Shown piece by piece: positions 21,015 through 29,034 of a stretch of DNA of 64,000 nt. How positions within the stretch are numbered: the stretch's first letter is position 1; each line of letters begins with the position of its first letter. The position numbers were made by a program, and so were the translations under genes. The notes beneath the pieces are model-generated. The model was not told the DNA's origin. It did not search any database and worked only from the letters and a program-made list of their open reading frames with translations. Origin of the DNA: Dechloromonas sp. TW-R-39-2 (GTDB taxonomy: Bacteria; Pseudomonadota; Gammaproteobacteria; Burkholderiales; Rhodocyclaceae); contig NZ_CP045202.1 of NCBI RefSeq assembly GCF_016864195.1, forward strand, positions 3,194,501 to 3,258,500, read 5' to 3'.

Positions 21015-21325
21015 CAGTGCACCGCCTTTTTCGGCGCCGGCTTGGCGGCCTTGACTGACAGCACCAACTTGGGCGGCACAACCTTGCCCATCGCATCCGG
21101 CGTCACCATATGCAGGCGATCGCGGGCAATCTTCTCGATCCGCGGATGCGTCGCCCAAGTCGACAGCTCAAGCTGCAACTGGCCATATTCGACATCCAGC
21201 TGCCGCGCCCGCTCCTGCTCACCCTCCAGATCCTGGAAGAGCTTGCGCGCCCGGTGCTGCGAGGTGACCACACCCAGCGCACAAATGACGACGATCAGGA
21301 GAAGGGCCATGTTGAAGCGAACCAT
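21014..21325 (-). CDS. ftsL: Cell division protein FtsL
   Basis: A small bitopic divisome protein forming the FtsQLB complex. The 103-residue product has one N-terminal membrane segment (MALLLIVVICALGVV), then a heptad-like periplasmic coiled coil (SQHRARKLFQDLEGEQERARQL), and a basic Ala/Lys tail. Size, position between rsmH and ftsI, and topology support the call; sequence conservation in this family is low. Confidence 0.92.
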   Translation of the reverse strand: MVRFNMALLLIVVICALGVVTSQHRARKLFQDLEGEQERARQLDVEYGQLQLELSTWATHPRIEKIARDRLHMVTPDAMGKVVPPKLVLSVKAAKPAPKKAVH

Positions 21326-22251
21326 CAGATTTTTTCAGCAACCCGCATCACGGCGCTGCGCGCCCGCGGATTGGCGGCAACTTCAGCCGCCGATGGCTTG
21401 ATCATCTTGCCAATCAGACGCAATTTCGGCTTCGGCAACTGATCGGCACGCAAAGGCAGGTTCTTCGGCAGATTGTCTGCGGTCGACTGCTCGCGCATGA
21501 AGTTTTTGACGATGCGATCTTCCAGCGAGTGGAAGGAAATCACTACCAGCCGGCCACCGGGCTGCAATAGCTCCAGGGCCTGCGGCAGGGCTACCTCCAG
21601 CTGGCGGAGCTCTTGATTGATATGAATCCGTAGAGCTTGAAAGCTGCGCGTCGCCGCGTCCTGCCCTGGCTCACGGGTGCGCACGGTCTCGCGTACGAGG
21701 GCCGCGAACTGACCTGTTGTGACAATTGGTTGTTCGAGCCGAGCAGCCACAACCTTCTTTGCAATCTGGAAAGCAAACCGTTCTTCGCCATAGTTCCTGA
21801 TAACCTCCGTAATATCTCTTATTTCGGCACGCGCTAGCCATTCGGCAGCCGTCTCGCCCTGCGTCGTATCCATCCGCATATCGAGCGGCGCATCCTGGCG
21901 GAAGCTGAAGCCGCGCTCCCCATCGTCGATCTGCGGCGACGACACCCCAACATCAAACAGAATTCCATCAACTCCGCGCACCCCAGCCTCGGCAGCGGCT
22001 TCGCCGATTTCACCAAAGGCACGATGAACCAGCTGAAAACGGGAGTCGGCAATCGCCGCCCCGGCAGCAATTGCGTAAGGATCGCGGTCGACCGCGACAA
22101 GGCGACCCTTTTCATTCAACGAGGAAAGAATGCGGCGACTATGGCCGCCCCGCCCAAAAGTGGCATCCATGTAGACGCCATCCGCCTTGATCGCCAGGGA
22201 ATCTACCGCCTCTTCGAGCAGCACCGTGACGTGGGTGCTACCCGCGCTCAC
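21325..22251 (-). CDS. rsmH: 16S rRNA (cytosine(1402)-N(4))-methyltransferase RsmH
   Basis: An SAM-dependent enzyme methylating C1402 in the 16S rRNA decoding centre (formerly MraW). The 308-residue product has the SAM loop [24 protein letters not shown], the [19 protein letters not shown] motif and [15 protein letters not shown] near the end. It overlaps mraZ by 4 bases and ftsL by 1. Confidence 0.97.
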   Translation of the reverse strand: MSAGSTHVTVLLEEAVDSLAIKADGVYMDATFGRGGHSRRILSSLNEKGRLVAVDRDPYAIAAGAAIADSRFQLVHRAFGEIGEAAAEAGVRGVDGILFDVGVSSPQIDDGERGFSFRQDAPLDMRMDTTQGETAAEWLARAEIRDITEVIRNYGEERFAFQIAKKVVAARLEQPIVTTGQFAALVRETVRTREPGQDAATRSFQALRIHINQELRQLEVALPQALELLQPGGRLVVISFHSLEDRIVKNFMREQSTADNLPKNLPLRADQLPKPKLRLIGKMIKPSAAEVAANPRARSAVMRVAEKI

Positions 22252-22697
22252 AGCACCAGATCCCCGAAGCCGGGCGGCAACTCGCCGCTCGACAGCGCCT
22301 CGGCTGCCATGTCGTTCTGAGCCTTCCAGCCGGCCTCGCTCCAGATTTCGAAATGCGAGCCCATGCCGACCAGATAAACGGTTTTGCCCAGGTTGGCGTA
22401 TTCACGCAACTCATTGGCAACCAGGATGCGCCCGGCCGAATCAAGCTCTTCGCTACGGGCATTACCGACCAGCACACGCTTGATCGAAGCAATCGCCGGA
22501 TTGAGGCTGGAGCCCTTGAGAATCTGGTCACGAATCGGTTGCCAGGCCGGCGACGGGTAAAGCAGCAGACAGCGATGCGGATGTGCCGTCAGGACGAGCG
22601 AACCCTCAGCGGCCGCAAGCAGGGGTTCGCGATACCTTGCCGGTATGGCAAGCCGCCCCTTTGCATCCAGACTGAGTGCTGTAGCCCCTTCAAACAT
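22248..22697 (-). CDS. mraZ: Transcriptional regulator MraZ
   Basis: First gene of the dcw operon. MraZ is a ring-forming AbrB/SpoVT-fold DNA-binding protein that represses its own promoter in enterobacteria. The 149-residue product contains both tandem half-domains, recognisable by [14 protein letters not shown] near residue 10 and [17 protein letters not shown] near residue 87. Two identical GTGGG-containing boxes lie directly upstream, arguing that the autoregulatory circuit is conserved here. Confidence 0.97.
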   Translation of the reverse strand: MFEGATALSLDAKGRLAIPARYREPLLAAAEGSLVLTAHPHRCLLLYPSPAWQPIRDQILKGSSLNPAIASIKRVLVGNARSEELDSAGRILVANELREYANLGKTVYLVGMGSHFEIWSEAGWKAQNDMAAEALSSGELPPGFGDLVL

Positions 22698-22712
22698 CCC
22701 TGCGTCGCTCCC

Positions 22713-22770
22713 CGTTTACCCACTTTTCAACACGTTTACCCACTTTAGAGCAACGAACCTCCCCAGTCAA
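22713..22770 (-). promoter_or_regulatory. dcw operon promoter with two MraZ boxes
   Basis: On the minus strand a -35 TTGACT (22765-22770) and a -10 TAAAGT (22742-22747) are separated by exactly 17 bases. Two direct copies of AAAGTGGGTAAACG occupy 22733-22746 and 22713-22726, a 20-bp period (two helical turns). The first overlaps the -10 and the second lies just downstream, a layout fitting repression by MraZ. Known MraZ sites are short direct repeats with a TGGG core. Confidence 0.8.
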
Positions 22771-22988
22771 TAGAAAAATTGGGATTTTTTCTTATGCAAC
22801 AAGGACTTAGCAGCACTTCGCAAGGTAATTTTATTGAAATTTTTCCCTTATAAATCAAAGGGGGAATTTAAAGACTTAAAGTGACTTATAAGGAGTTCCA
22901 GCAAGGCAAAAAAATGCCTTCAACGGTCATGCCGTCGTTTTAATTCAGAAAAAAAACAAAGGGAAAAATGCGCTAGAAACGAGTCGGC
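22748..22988. other. AT-rich intergenic region upstream of mraZ
   Basis: About 240 bases of distinctly AT-rich sequence separate mraZ and the end of the GGDEF gene. Apart from the -35 element at its left end I see only an AAGGCA/TGCCTT hairpin with a 6-A loop (22905-22922) that could end the GGDEF transcript, and no ORF. Confidence 0.5.
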
Positions 22989-24977
22989 TCAGGCGACTTC
23001 GCTACCAAAGACGACAACGCAGTTGCGCCCGGAATGTTTGGCCCGATAAAGGGCCTGATCGGCGCAGCGCGTCAGGTCATCCGGCGTCTTGCCATGCTCG
23101 GGATAAGCAGAAACCCCAAGCGAAATGGTGAAATTGACCGTAAATTCACCATGGGCGATCGCCAGCGCTTCGACCAACTGGCGCCAGGACTCAGCCCGGC
23201 CACGAGCCGCTTCAAGCGGCATATTGGGTAACAGGATGAGAAATTCCTCGCCACCGAAGCGACAAGCCACATCCTCCGCCCGAACATTCAGCAGTAAGGC
23301 GGCCCCCAGCGCCTTCAGGATTTCATCACCAAACTGGTGTCCATAGGTGTCATTGACCCGCTTGAAATAATCAATATCAAGCATGACCAAGGAAAGTGGA
23401 TGCCCTTCGCGGCGCGCCCGTGAAACTTCACGCTCGAGCGTTTCATCAAGATAGCGGCGGTTGTAAAGCCCGGTCAAGCCGTCGCGCACCGCCTGCTCCT
23501 GCAGCGCCGACTGAAGCCGCTCGATTTCATCGATCTGGGCATGCAGACGCTGATTAGTGTCACGCAATGCTTGTTCAGCCGCCTTGCGCGCCCCGATATC
23601 ACGAGCAATACCCAGAATGGTCCGCGGCACACCATCGGCATCGAGCAAATAGCTGGACACAACCTCCGTGGCCACGACACCGCCATTCTTGCAAACCTGA
23701 TCCAGTTCGCCAGTAACAACCCGTGCCGCAGCCTCGCCCCCGATGATGCGCTTGACACGCTGAGCAATCTCGCCGACGACCTGAGCCGCACTTTCCGGCA
23801 CAAGCGAGGCTTCAAGCGGCTGCGCCATCACTTCCTCCGGGGTAAAGCCACGCAAGCGCTCGACGGACGGACTGACATACGTAAACCGCAAGCTGGGAAT
23901 ATCCAGCGTCCAGATTACGTCATGGCTATTGTCAGCCAGCATGCGGTAACGCGCCTCACTGTCACCCAGCCTCTGCGCATTGACCGCCTCTTCCCGTTCA
24001 AGGCGCATCACGCGAAGCAATGCAAAAAGCAGCAGCAACGCCAGCAGCAATGCCGACGCCCCGGCCAGCGCCGCCGTCCGGTACCAAGCGGCCAGATAAT
24101 CGGTGGTAGCTACGCCCGCAGCCACATAGAACGGGTAAGCACCAATTCGCTGGTAAGCATAAATCCGCTCGACACCGTCAAGCGCCGCCCGAAAACGAAT
24201 GATTCCCGCGGGATCTCCGCTTTCAACACGCAGATGGAGCGGATTGTTTTGTACCTTCTGATTGATCGTATCCGGCCGGATCGGACGACGCAGCACCAAG
24301 CGCGCATCATCACTCCGGCGAAAGGTGATCACACCATTCGGTCCAAGATCAACCGCATCGAACAGTTGCTGGAAATGGCGCAAATCGAGCGGCGCCATGA
24401 CCAAGCCCAAAAATTCTCCCGAATGCCCACGCACCGGGACTGCAATGATCATGATATTGCGCCCGGATATTCGCCCATTCACGACTCCGGAAAAAACCAG
24501 CGAAAGAGCCGGATCATTTTTCAACGCCTGAAAATAATCCCTGTCCGCCGTATTGCCTGAGACATTCCCCGGCTGAAACGAGGCCTCAGAGGCGTAGATA
24601 ACTTCGCCCGTATTCGCCACGACACGATATCCGACAATTTCGGGAAAGCGCGCCGCGTACAAAACCAGTTCCCGACTGACAGATTCCTTGTACGAGGCAG
24701 CCGCGTCCGGACTCATTGCCTGACGGGGCAAAACGACTGCAAGATGCTCCAGGTCGGCATGAATGCGACGTACCGTCGAACCCAACCGCGCTTCCAGCAC
24801 TCCGGCAATATTCCTGGCATTGGTTTCAGCTTGTCGCTCAGCGGCCAGATAACTCTCGCCTAGCACAAAACCCAGCAATCCCGTCACCACGAAGAGTGCG
24901 ACAACGAACACCAGAATCAGGCGCTTTTGCGACCAGACGCCGGGCAACCCACGAATACCAGAGAGAGACTCTGCCAT
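22989..24977 (-). CDS. Membrane-bound PAS-GGDEF diguanylate cyclase
   Basis: Predicted to make cyclic di-GMP from two GTP in response to an extracytoplasmic signal. The 662-residue protein has a first membrane segment (about 18-40), a dCache-like periplasmic sensor (about 40-305), a second membrane segment (LLLALLLLFALLRV, about 315-330), a PAS domain (about 345-465) and a C-terminal GGDEF domain. The active-site loop reads RFGGEEFLIL and is intact. An inhibitory I-site RAED lies exactly five residues before GGEEF, so product inhibition is expected. No EAL or HD-GYP domain is fused. The start codon is buried in overlapping inverted repeats. Confidence 0.93.
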   Translation of the reverse strand: MAESLSGIRGLPGVWSQKRLILVFVVALFVVTGLLGFVLGESYLAAERQAETNARNIAGVLEARLGSTVRRIHADLEHLAVVLPRQAMSPDAAASYKESVSRELVLYAARFPEIVGYRVVANTGEVIYASEASFQPGNVSGNTADRDYFQALKNDPALSLVFSGVVNGRISGRNIMIIAVPVRGHSGEFLGLVMAPLDLRHFQQLFDAVDLGPNGVITFRRSDDARLVLRRPIRPDTINQKVQNNPLHLRVESGDPAGIIRFRAALDGVERIYAYQRIGAYPFYVAAGVATTDYLAAWYRTAALAGASALLLALLLLFALLRVMRLEREEAVNAQRLGDSEARYRMLADNSHDVIWTLDIPSLRFTYVSPSVERLRGFTPEEVMAQPLEASLVPESAAQVVGEIAQRVKRIIGGEAAARVVTGELDQVCKNGGVVATEVVSSYLLDADGVPRTILGIARDIGARKAAEQALRDTNQRLHAQIDEIERLQSALQEQAVRDGLTGLYNRRYLDETLEREVSRARREGHPLSLVMLDIDYFKRVNDTYGHQFGDEILKALGAALLLNVRAEDVACRFGGEEFLILLPNMPLEAARGRAESWRQLVEALAIAHGEFTVNFTISLGVSAYPEHGKTPDDLTRCADQALYRAKHSGRNCVVVFGSEVA

Positions 24978-25035
24978 TCCGCGATCATGCCTTCGGGATG
25001 GCAGAATGACAAGACTCTATCTCACCCCGAAGGCA
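24971..25035 (-). promoter_or_regulatory. Mutually exclusive hairpins over the start of the GGDEF gene
   Basis: In transcript order (minus strand) arm A is TGCCTTCGGG (complement of 25026-25035), arm B is CTGCCATCCC running into CCCGAAGGCA (24988-25004), and arm C is GGAATGGCAG (24971-24980). A pairs perfectly (10 bp) with the right half of B; C pairs 9 of 10 with the left half of B. The start ATG lies in arm C, so B-C pairing would hide it and A-B pairing would free it. The structure is seen; the regulatory role is inferred. Confidence 0.45.
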
Positions 25036-25040
25036 GGGCC

Positions 25041-25745
25041 TTACTTTGTCTGGGCCAGCTTCTGCTCGATTCGCGGCAGCGGCATGGCACCGGGGACCCG
25101 CTCACCATCGGCAAAGAACATGGTCGGCGTACCGGTAATGTTCAACTTGCGGCCGAACTCCTGATTCTTGCTGACTGCCGTCGTATCGCAATCTTCCTTG
25201 CTACCCGGCGCCTTGCCATCGATCATCCAGTCATTCCAGGCTTTGGCACGGTCTGCCGAACACCAGATCTGCTTCGATTTGCGAACCGAGTCTTCCGACA
25301 AAATCGGGTACAGGAAGGTGTAGACCGTAACATTCTCCAGCTTCAGCAAATCCTTGGCCAGACGCTTGCAGTACCCGCAATTCGGATCCTCGAACGTTGC
25401 CAGAACACGCTTACCATCCCCGCGAACCTGCTTGATGGCTCGCTCGAGCGGCAACTCGCCAAACTTGATGGCGGTCAGCTTTTTCATCCGCTCATCGGTG
25501 ACGTTCTTCATCGTCTTGGCATCGATCAGTTGCCCACCGACCAATATCGCGGTCAACTTGTCGTCGGTATAGAAAATGGTGCCATCCGCGTAGACCTCGT
25601 AGAGACCGAGATACCCCGACTTGCTGACACTTTCCACCTTGGTGCCAAGCTTGGCCTCCATGGAACGCTTGATGTCAGCCTCATCAGCAACGGCTGCTGA
25701 AACGAAAACAGCCGCAACAACGAGCGGCAGCAGCTTTTTAAACAT
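25041..25745 (-). CDS. dsbC: Periplasmic disulfide isomerase DsbC
   Basis: DsbC/DsbG-type thiol-disulfide isomerase that reshuffles wrong disulfides in the periplasm, kept reduced by DsbD. The 234-residue precursor has a signal peptide (MFKKLLPLVVAAVFVSAAVA), an N-terminal dimerisation domain and a thioredoxin-like domain with the CGYC active site in FEDPNCGYCKRL, plus the cis-Pro loop TGTPTMFF. It starts 9 bases after the end of the upstream flavin hydroxylase in the same direction. Confidence 0.95.
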   Translation of the reverse strand: MFKKLLPLVVAAVFVSAAVADEADIKRSMEAKLGTKVESVSKSGYLGLYEVYADGTIFYTDDKLTAILVGGQLIDAKTMKNVTDERMKKLTAIKFGELPLERAIKQVRGDGKRVLATFEDPNCGYCKRLAKDLLKLENVTVYTFLYPILSEDSVRKSKQIWCSADRAKAWNDWMIDGKAPGSKEDCDTTAVSKNQEFGRKLNITGTPTMFFADGERVPGAMPLPRIEQKLAQTK

Positions 25746-25754
25746 GCGATTCTC

Positions 25755-26918
25755 CTAGAGGATTCCCTGGGCGTAACGGACCAGGATATTTTTTACGAAC
25801 GGCAGGCGATTGGTCGCACTCATGCCAAAATTACGCAGCGGCTTCATGAATGACGGCGCCTTTCGAAAAAGCTGCCAAAGCGCATCGGTAGTCGTCTGCA
25901 ACAATACCGTTTCTTCACGACGGGCACGCTGATAGCGCTGCAGAAAACGCTCATTCCCGATGTCGTGCCACGGTTGCGCAGCGGCAAGCAAGGCAGCCAA
26001 CTCACGCGCATCCTGAAAACCCAGATTGATTCCATGCCCGGACAGCGGATGAATCCCATGCCCGGCATCGCCCACCAAAGCCAGACGCGGCGCCACGGTT
26101 TGAGGCACACGCATCAAACGCAACGGGAAGGCAGCAGCCGGCGTCAGACAATCGAGTCGCCCGAGCACATGCTCCCCAGCCTCAGCCACACGGGCGCACA
26201 AGGCCTCAGGCGTCAACGCCAGAAGCTCGTCCGCCTTTTGATCGGGCGTCGACCAGACAATTGAAATGCGATTTCCCGGCAAGGGCAGATACGCTAGAAC
26301 ACCATCGTCGCGAAACCATTGATAAGCAATGTTGCGATGCGGCTTTTCAGTCACGAAATTGGCCACCAGACCTTTGTCATGGTACGGCGTATTGACAGCG
26401 GCCAGGCCGGCCGCCTGCCTGACCCATGAGTCGCGCCCATCGGCACCGACCACAAGGCGCGCAGACAGCACCGTGCCGTCACGCAGTGAAAGCACAGCAG
26501 CATCGTGACGAAACTCAAGCTGAGCCGGCTGTGCCGGACAAAAAAGACTGAGATTGCTCTGGCGCTTGGCATTCTCCCAGAACTCGCAAGCCATCCCGGA
26601 GGATTCGAGAACCTGGCCCAACTCAGACAATCCGGCATCAAAAGCAGAAAACTCAAGACGCCCCCCGGCATCACCATGCACATGCATGGCTTTGATGGGC
26701 GCAACGCGATCGTGCCTCAAGTTTTTCCAGGCGCCAATTTCCTCAAGGAAAGCGACATTTGCCTGGCTAATCGCATAAATCCGCGCATCCCACTCAGCCG
26801 ATGCGTGGGGAGGCTGGGCCTCGACCAGGGCAATGCGCAAGCGCGTATCACGCAGCGCCATAGCCAAGCTGGCGCCGGCCAGACCGCCTCCGACAATAAT
26901 CAAATCAAATTGTTGCAT
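25755..26918 (-). CDS. UbiH/UbiF/COQ6-type FAD-dependent hydroxylase
   Basis: A class A flavoprotein monooxygenase most likely acting in ubiquinone ring hydroxylation. The 387-residue product has the N-terminal FAD motif LIIVGGGLAGASLAMAL, the mid motif VVGADGRDSWVR, and the C-terminal FAD motif LALVGDAGHGIHPLSGHGINLGFQDA (GDAGHGIHP visible). Members UbiH, UbiF, UbiI, UbiL and UbiM differ in ring position and cannot be told apart by reading alone. It precedes dsbC. Confidence 0.88.
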   Translation of the reverse strand: MQQFDLIIVGGGLAGASLAMALRDTRLRIALVEAQPPHASAEWDARIYAISQANVAFLEEIGAWKNLRHDRVAPIKAMHVHGDAGGRLEFSAFDAGLSELGQVLESSGMACEFWENAKRQSNLSLFCPAQPAQLEFRHDAAVLSLRDGTVLSARLVVGADGRDSWVRQAAGLAAVNTPYHDKGLVANFVTEKPHRNIAYQWFRDDGVLAYLPLPGNRISIVWSTPDQKADELLALTPEALCARVAEAGEHVLGRLDCLTPAAAFPLRLMRVPQTVAPRLALVGDAGHGIHPLSGHGINLGFQDARELAALLAAAQPWHDIGNERFLQRYQRARREETVLLQTTTDALWQLFRKAPSFMKPLRNFGMSATNRLPFVKNILVRYAQGIL

Positions 26919-26958
26919 GACCGCACGCTCTATGACTCACGGGAGTGAGGCAATGAAA

Positions 26959-27318
26959 TCAGGCCGGAGTCCCGCCGCCAGATGATGGTTTGTTTTGACG
27001 CGGTCGACGGTTGTTATTGTTGTTATTTGTGCGCGGACGATGATTCTTCTTTTGCTGCTGACCCGGAGCGCCACCGCCGCCACCGCCGCCACCTGTGCGG
27101 CCTTGGCGCATACCGCCACCATTGCCTTGAGGCTCATTGCCAGAGATGCGATTACCGGGAGCAAGCTGAATTTCAAGTTCGATGATTTCATCCCACTGCT
27201 CATCTGTCCGGTCACGCTCGGGAATGGACAGAAGCTCGCGCAGGCGACGACGATTGTCGTTGGGCGGAGGCGCAGACGGCGTATTTTCAAGCGGAGTTTC
27301 GGGATTTTGATTAGTCAT
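26959..27318 (-). CDS. Hypothetical low-complexity protein rich in Gly, Asn and Arg
   Basis: I do not recognise a named family. The 119-residue product has an acidic-to-basic N-terminal half with NDNRRRLRELLSIPERDRTDEQWDEIIELEIQLAPGNR, which looks like a conserved helical module, and a C-terminal half made of a Gly run, a Gln/Lys patch, an Asn run and an Arg/Pro/Ser tail. The Gly and Asn runs come from GGC/GGT and AAT/AAC repeats, prone to slippage. The composition suggests an RNA- or nucleic-acid-binding disordered tail; this is inference. It lies between HU and the flavin hydroxylase. Confidence 0.6.
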   Translation of the reverse strand: MTNQNPETPLENTPSAPPPNDNRRRLRELLSIPERDRTDEQWDEIIELEIQLAPGNRISGNEPQGNGGGMRQGRTGGGGGGGGAPGQQQKKNHRPRTNNNNNNRRPRQNKPSSGGGTPA

Positions 27319-27375
27319 CGTAAAGTAAAAAGCGGAGCCCTCATATTAGGGAGCCCCGCATTAGGTGATACCGGA

Positions 27376-27675
27376 TTATTTTTTCTTGGCAGCAGTTTTC
27401 TTGGCCGCAACAGATGCCTTGAATGCCGTACCTGCCGTAAATTTCGGCACAGTCGTTGCCGGAATTTTCAGCGTTGCACCAGTCTTTGGGTTTTTGCCGG
27501 TGCGCGCAGCGCGCTTCGCGGACTTGAAGGTACCGAAACCAACGAGCGTTACAGATTCGCCTTTGGTGACTGTGCTAACCACCGCCCCGATCACTGCCGC
27601 CAGAACCTTCTCGGCAGCAGCCTTGGTAATACCAGCTTCTTTTGCAGCAACTTCGACCAGCTCGGATTTATTCAT
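27376..27675 (-). CDS. hup: DNA-binding protein HU
   Basis: Nucleoid-associated histone-like protein that bends DNA non-specifically. The 99-residue product starts MNKSELVEVAAKEAGITKAAAE and carries the family core GFGTFKSAKRAARTGKNPKTG with the DNA-intercalating arm around IPATTVPKFTAG. It is longer than the usual 90 residues because of a short Ala/Lys tail ending VAAKKTAAKKK. The AGGAGG ribosome site is clear. Confidence 0.95.
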   Translation of the reverse strand: MNKSELVEVAAKEAGITKAAAEKVLAAVIGAVVSTVTKGESVTLVGFGTFKSAKRAARTGKNPKTGATLKIPATTVPKFTAGTAFKASVAAKKTAAKKK

Positions 27676-27849
27676 CTAAGTGCCTCCTGTTACTTGTTTA
27701 AAATTTAAGAAAACCGGCCGTCGGAACGGCAGCGCATTAAAAGTAGCATATCTTTTTATGGATGTCTTGACCGAAGACGGCCTATTTACTACCCATTGCG
27801 TGAATTTTTGTATTTTTCACACGCCGATAAAAACGCACCCCTGAAAAAC

Positions 27850-27872
27850 AACCCCGGCACATGGCCGGGGTT
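27850..27872 (-). terminator. Intrinsic terminator of the nap operon
   Basis: A perfect 9-bp stem AACCCCGGC/GCCGGGGTT with a 5-base loop lies 24 bases past the napC stop. On the minus strand it is followed by GTTTTT, a proper U-tract. Confidence 0.88.
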
Positions 27873-27896
27873 TGACTTTCAAACAAGGACTGAACC

Positions 27897-28529
27897 TTAT
27901 TTTTTCTCGGCAGCTTCTGCCGGTTTCTCACCGTGGGAGATTTCAACCCCACCTTCATTCTGCTTGCCGATATGCTGATCGATCTGCGGCAACTGGTGAG
28001 CGATACCCTTGTGGCAATCGATACAGGTCTTGCCATCGACAAACGCCTGCGGGTGCATACGAGCAGCACGGTTACCCTGTTCGGTGTAATCCATGTAATC
28101 GTAGCGGTGGCAGTTACGACATTCCTGCGAGTCGTTTGCCTTCATGCGCTTCCACTCGTTCTGAGCCAGCTGACCGCGCTTGGCATTGAACTTTTCCGGC
28201 GTATCAATCGTTCCGAGAATCTTGTGCAAAACCTCATTGGAAGCCTGAATCTTGCGAATCATCTTCGGCCCCCACTCCTTCGGCACGTGGCAATCCGGGC
28301 AGGTTGCACGAACACCGGTACGATTGGTGTAGTGAATCGTATTCTGGTATTCGCGGAAGACATTTTCTTCCATCTCGTGACACGAAATACAGAAAGATTC
28401 CTTGTTGGTCGACTCAAGCGCCCAGTTAAAGCCGCCCCAGAAGACAATACCGGCAATGAACAGACCCAGGACAGTCACCAGGCCAATGCGTTGCACCCAA
28501 GCGGGCATACGTTTTTCCAGACTCATCAT
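27897..28529 (-). CDS. napC: Tetraheme cytochrome c NapC (NapC/NirT family quinol dehydrogenase)
   Basis: A membrane-anchored tetraheme cytochrome that takes electrons from quinol and passes them to periplasmic NapB. The 210-residue product has one N-terminal membrane anchor (VTVLGLFIAGIVFWGGF) and four CxxCH heme sites: CISCH, CPDCH, CRNCH and CIDCH. It overlaps the end of napB; two adjacent ATG codons at 28529 and 28526 are both possible starts, and the first is used here. Confidence 0.95.
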   Translation of the reverse strand: MMSLEKRMPAWVQRIGLVTVLGLFIAGIVFWGGFNWALESTNKESFCISCHEMEENVFREYQNTIHYTNRTGVRATCPDCHVPKEWGPKMIRKIQASNEVLHKILGTIDTPEKFNAKRGQLAQNEWKRMKANDSQECRNCHRYDYMDYTEQGNRAARMHPQAFVDGKTCIDCHKGIAHQLPQIDQHIGKQNEGGVEISHGEKPAEAAEKK

Positions 28530-28969
28530 TCCCCCTTCTTGGCAGCCGGTTTATAGGTATTCGTCACAAGCGGCTTGGCATCGAACTGCGGTACATGACA
28601 CTGCATGCAGAAATAACGACGCGGCGAGATGTTCGGCTGCTTCTTGTCTTCACGATCCAGATAGTGCGACTTGGCAACCTTGGTCGCGCCGGTTTCCTCG
28701 GCCCGTTCCTTGGAATGGCAGTCCATGCACTTGTTGAAGTTCTGGGTAATGTTATAGCCCTTGACGCTATGCGGAATCAGCGGCGGTTGCTTTTGAAAAT
28801 TACGCTGAATCGCTTCCTGATCTTTCTCAGGACGGAACATGTCAACCTTGGAGTTGCCTTCGATTGTCACGTTGCCAATTTCATTGACCAGTTTTTCCTG
28901 CGCCACAACGCCCCCCGCTCCGGAGAGGAGCAGCGTCGCAGCGAGGGCCAGAGCTGGAATAAATCTCAT
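28526..28969 (-). CDS. napB: Periplasmic nitrate reductase diheme cytochrome NapB
   Basis: Small periplasmic diheme cytochrome c and electron-transfer partner of NapA. The 147-residue precursor has a signal peptide (cleavage near AGGVVAQ) and two CxxCH sites, CMDCH and CMQCH, separated by the expected distance, with the NapB-typical HSVKGYNIT before the first heme. It lies 65 bases after napA. Confidence 0.95.
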   Translation of the reverse strand: MRFIPALALAATLLLSGAGGVVAQEKLVNEIGNVTIEGNSKVDMFRPEKDQEAIQRNFQKQPPLIPHSVKGYNITQNFNKCMDCHSKERAEETGATKVAKSHYLDREDKKQPNISPRRYFCMQCHVPQFDAKPLVTNTYKPAAKKGE

Positions 28970-29034
28970 GTTTTTTCCTCCGATGTGCGGCCGGATTACT
29001 CCGGCCGCCTATTCATTATTGGCTGATTCCCGAA

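Noticed and set aside
24988..25035. Inverted repeat after dsbC as an intrinsic terminator
   Set aside because: The loop is 28 bases and no T-tract follows on the minus strand, so a leader structure for the GGDEF gene is a better reading.
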